Assembly: GCA_033782935.1 (NCBI GenBank)
Contig: JAWQEG010000412.1
Location: 124,001 to 188,000, forward strand
DNA length: 64,000 nt
Direction of reading: 5' to 3'
Source: Petrolisthes cinctipes
Taxonomy: Eukaryota > Arthropoda > Malacostraca > Decapoda > Porcellanidae
A program made the translations under genes and the position numbers. Shown here piece after piece: positions 62,805-64,000 of this stretch. Under the pieces are notes generated by a model. The model worked only from the letters and a program-made list of their open reading frames with translations. It was not told the origin of the DNA and searched no databases. Position 1 is the first letter of the stretch; each line of letters opens with the position of its first letter.

Positions 62805-64000
62805 CATTACAAAGCTTGGACTGTAAATATCAACAGTCAATCATGGGGTGGTCGGTGTGTAGGTGTCATTACAGTGCTCAGACTGTAAATATCATCAGTA
62901 ATTCATGGGGTTGTTGGTGTTTAGGTGTCATTACAGTGCTTGGACTGTAAATATAAACCATCATTAATTAGGTGGTGGGTTTGTGGGTGTCATTACAGTG
63001 CTCAGACTGTAAATATTAACAGTCATTCATGGGGTTGTGGGTGTGTGGGTGTCATTACAGTTCTTTGACTGTAAATATCAACTGTCATTCATAGGGTGTT
63101 GGGTGTGTGAGTGTCATTATAGAGCTTGGACTGTAAATATCAACAGTCATTAATGGAGTGGTAGTTGTGTGGGTGTCATTACAGTGCTTGGACTGTAAAT
63201 ATCAACAGTCATTAATTGGGTGGTGGGTGTGTGTGTGACATTACAGTGCATGGACTGTAAATATTAACAGTCATTCATGGGGTAGTGGGTGTGTGGATGT
63301 CATTACAGTGCTTGGACTGAAAATATCAACCGTTATTTATGGGTGGTGGGTGTGTGGGTGTTATTACAGTGGTTGGACTGTAAATATCAACCGTCATTCA
63401 TAGAGTGGTGGGTGTGTGAGTGTCATTATAGACCTTGGACTGTAAATATCAACAGTCATTCATGGAGTGGTGGTTGTGTGGGTGTCATTACAGTGCTTGG
63501 ACTGTAAATATCAACAGTCATTAATTGGGTGGTGGAGGTGTAAGTATCATTAAAGAGCTTAGACTGTAAATATCAACAGTCAATCATGGGGTGGTCGGTG
63601 TGTGGGTGTCATTACAGTGCTCAGACTGTAAATATCATCAGTAATTCTTGGGGTTGTAGGTGTGTAGGTGTCATTACAGTGCTTGTACTGTAAATATCAA
63701 CCATAATTCATGGGGTGGTGGGTGTGGGGTGTCATTACAGTTCTTGGACTGTAAATATAAACCATCATTAATTAGGTGGTGGGTTTGTGGGTGTCATTAC
63801 AGTGCTTGGACTGTAAATATCAAAAGTCATTCTTTGGTGGTGGGTGTGTGGGTGTCATTACAGTGCTTAAACTGCAAGTCTCAACAGTCATTTATGGGGT
63901 GGTTAGTGTGTGGCTGTCATTATAGTGCTTGGACTGTAAATATCAACAGTCAATCATGGGGTGGTGGGTATGTGGGTGTCATTACAGTGCTTGGACTGTA
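62805..64000 (+). repeat. Right-edge satellite block
   Basis: About 19 monomers resembling the order at 57.3-58.3 kb, followed by monomers like those near 59.4 kb (TTCTTTGGTGG, CAAGTCTCAACAG). One monomer of the earlier order is absent near 62940. The window ends inside a monomer (GGACTGTA), so the array continues to the right. Confidence 0.75.

Larger units (their letters stand above)
1..64000 (+). repeat. 62-bp satellite DNA array, full window
   Basis: Direct head-to-tail repetition of a monomer of about 62 bp runs from the first to the last base. Every stretch read carries the same landmarks in the same order: GGACTGTAAATATCAACAGT, CATTCATGGGGTGG, a G/T block, then GTCATTACAGTGCTT. All monomers lie in one orientation; no inversion and no foreign insert was seen. 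Common length variants are 54 bp (8-bp loss in the G/T block) and 60-61 bp (1-2 bp losses). About 1,030 to 1,050 monomers fit in the window. The unit size overlaps the minisatellite range, but the array length is satellite scale. Array continuity at both window edges shows it extends further. Location in heterochromatin is inference; the species and a named satellite family were not recognised. Confidence 0.97.

Noticed and set aside
1..64000. CRISPR array
   Set aside because: Monomers are contiguous with no unique spacers between constant repeats; variation is point mutation of one unit, and no cas-like gene is present.
1..64000. CENP-B box
   Set aside because: The box needs two CpGs in a TTCG...CGGG arrangement. 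The consensus has no CpG and none of the CpG-bearing variants I saw fits it.
1..64000. Transposon, LTR or tRNA-derived insertion
   Set aside because: I read through the whole window and found no break in the 62-bp pattern, no terminal repeats, poly-A tail or polymerase III boxes outside the satellite.
1..64000. Coding tandem-repeat gene (for example a Cys-rich structural protein)
   Set aside because: A 62-bp unit is not a codon multiple, stops recur about every 186 bp, and indels of 1, 2 and 8 bp are tolerated between copies, all against coding selection.

Overview
The whole 64-kb window is one uninterrupted head-to-tail satellite DNA array. The monomer is about 62 bp, and the window holds roughly 1,030 to 1,050 copies, all in the same orientation. 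I see no protein-coding gene, RNA gene, transposon, CRISPR array or other unique sequence anywhere in it. The array is already in phase at base 1 and still running at base 64000, so both ends lie beyond the window. This points to eukaryotic heterochromatin (pericentromeric, subtelomeric, or a sex or B chromosome). The species cannot be told from the sequence.

The consensus monomer is about 47% GC with strong strand asymmetry (21 G, 8 C, 20 T, 13 A on the + strand). It has no CpG. It combines a G/T-rich block with two-tetrad G-quadruplex potential, an inverted repeat (TTACAGT and ACTGTAA around a 6-nt loop), and the octamer TGTAAATA. Because 62 is not a multiple of 3, reading any frame cycles through all three phases of the monomer. 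One phase meets the TAA inside CTGTAAAT, so stops fall about every 186 bp. Monomers where this TAA is mutated produce the many open frames of 60 to 186 codons. These look like satellite translations, not genes.

Above the monomer there is a patchwork of higher-order repeats (HORs) and segmental duplications. Left domain: 1-1690 (diverged), 1691-10800 (about 3.76-3.95 kb HOR, two full copies plus a partial third), 11021-13670 (920-bp unit, three copies). Middle: 13671-19340, diverged monomers with only two small dimer duplications. Right domain: 19341-23040 (1,960-bp unit x2), 23041-25404 (mixed, 549-bp local duplication), 25405-30060 (2,591-bp unit x2 with a nested 807-bp duplication), 30061-35235 (mixed), 35236-49600 (3,632/3,633-bp HOR, four copies, one enlarged by 930 bp), 49601-54730 (2,530/2,592-bp unit x2), 54731-60130 (mixed), 60131-62804 (1,337-bp unit x2, nearly identical), 62805-64000 (mixed).

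Most length differences between aligned copies are whole monomers (62, 124, 186, 930 bp), as expected from unequal exchange in monomer register. The most notable observations are the reconstructable exchange history, a boundary between satellite subfamilies at about 19-21 kb, and a Pumilio-type octamer in most monomers that would make any + strand transcript a very dense PUF-binding array. The last is a hypothesis only.
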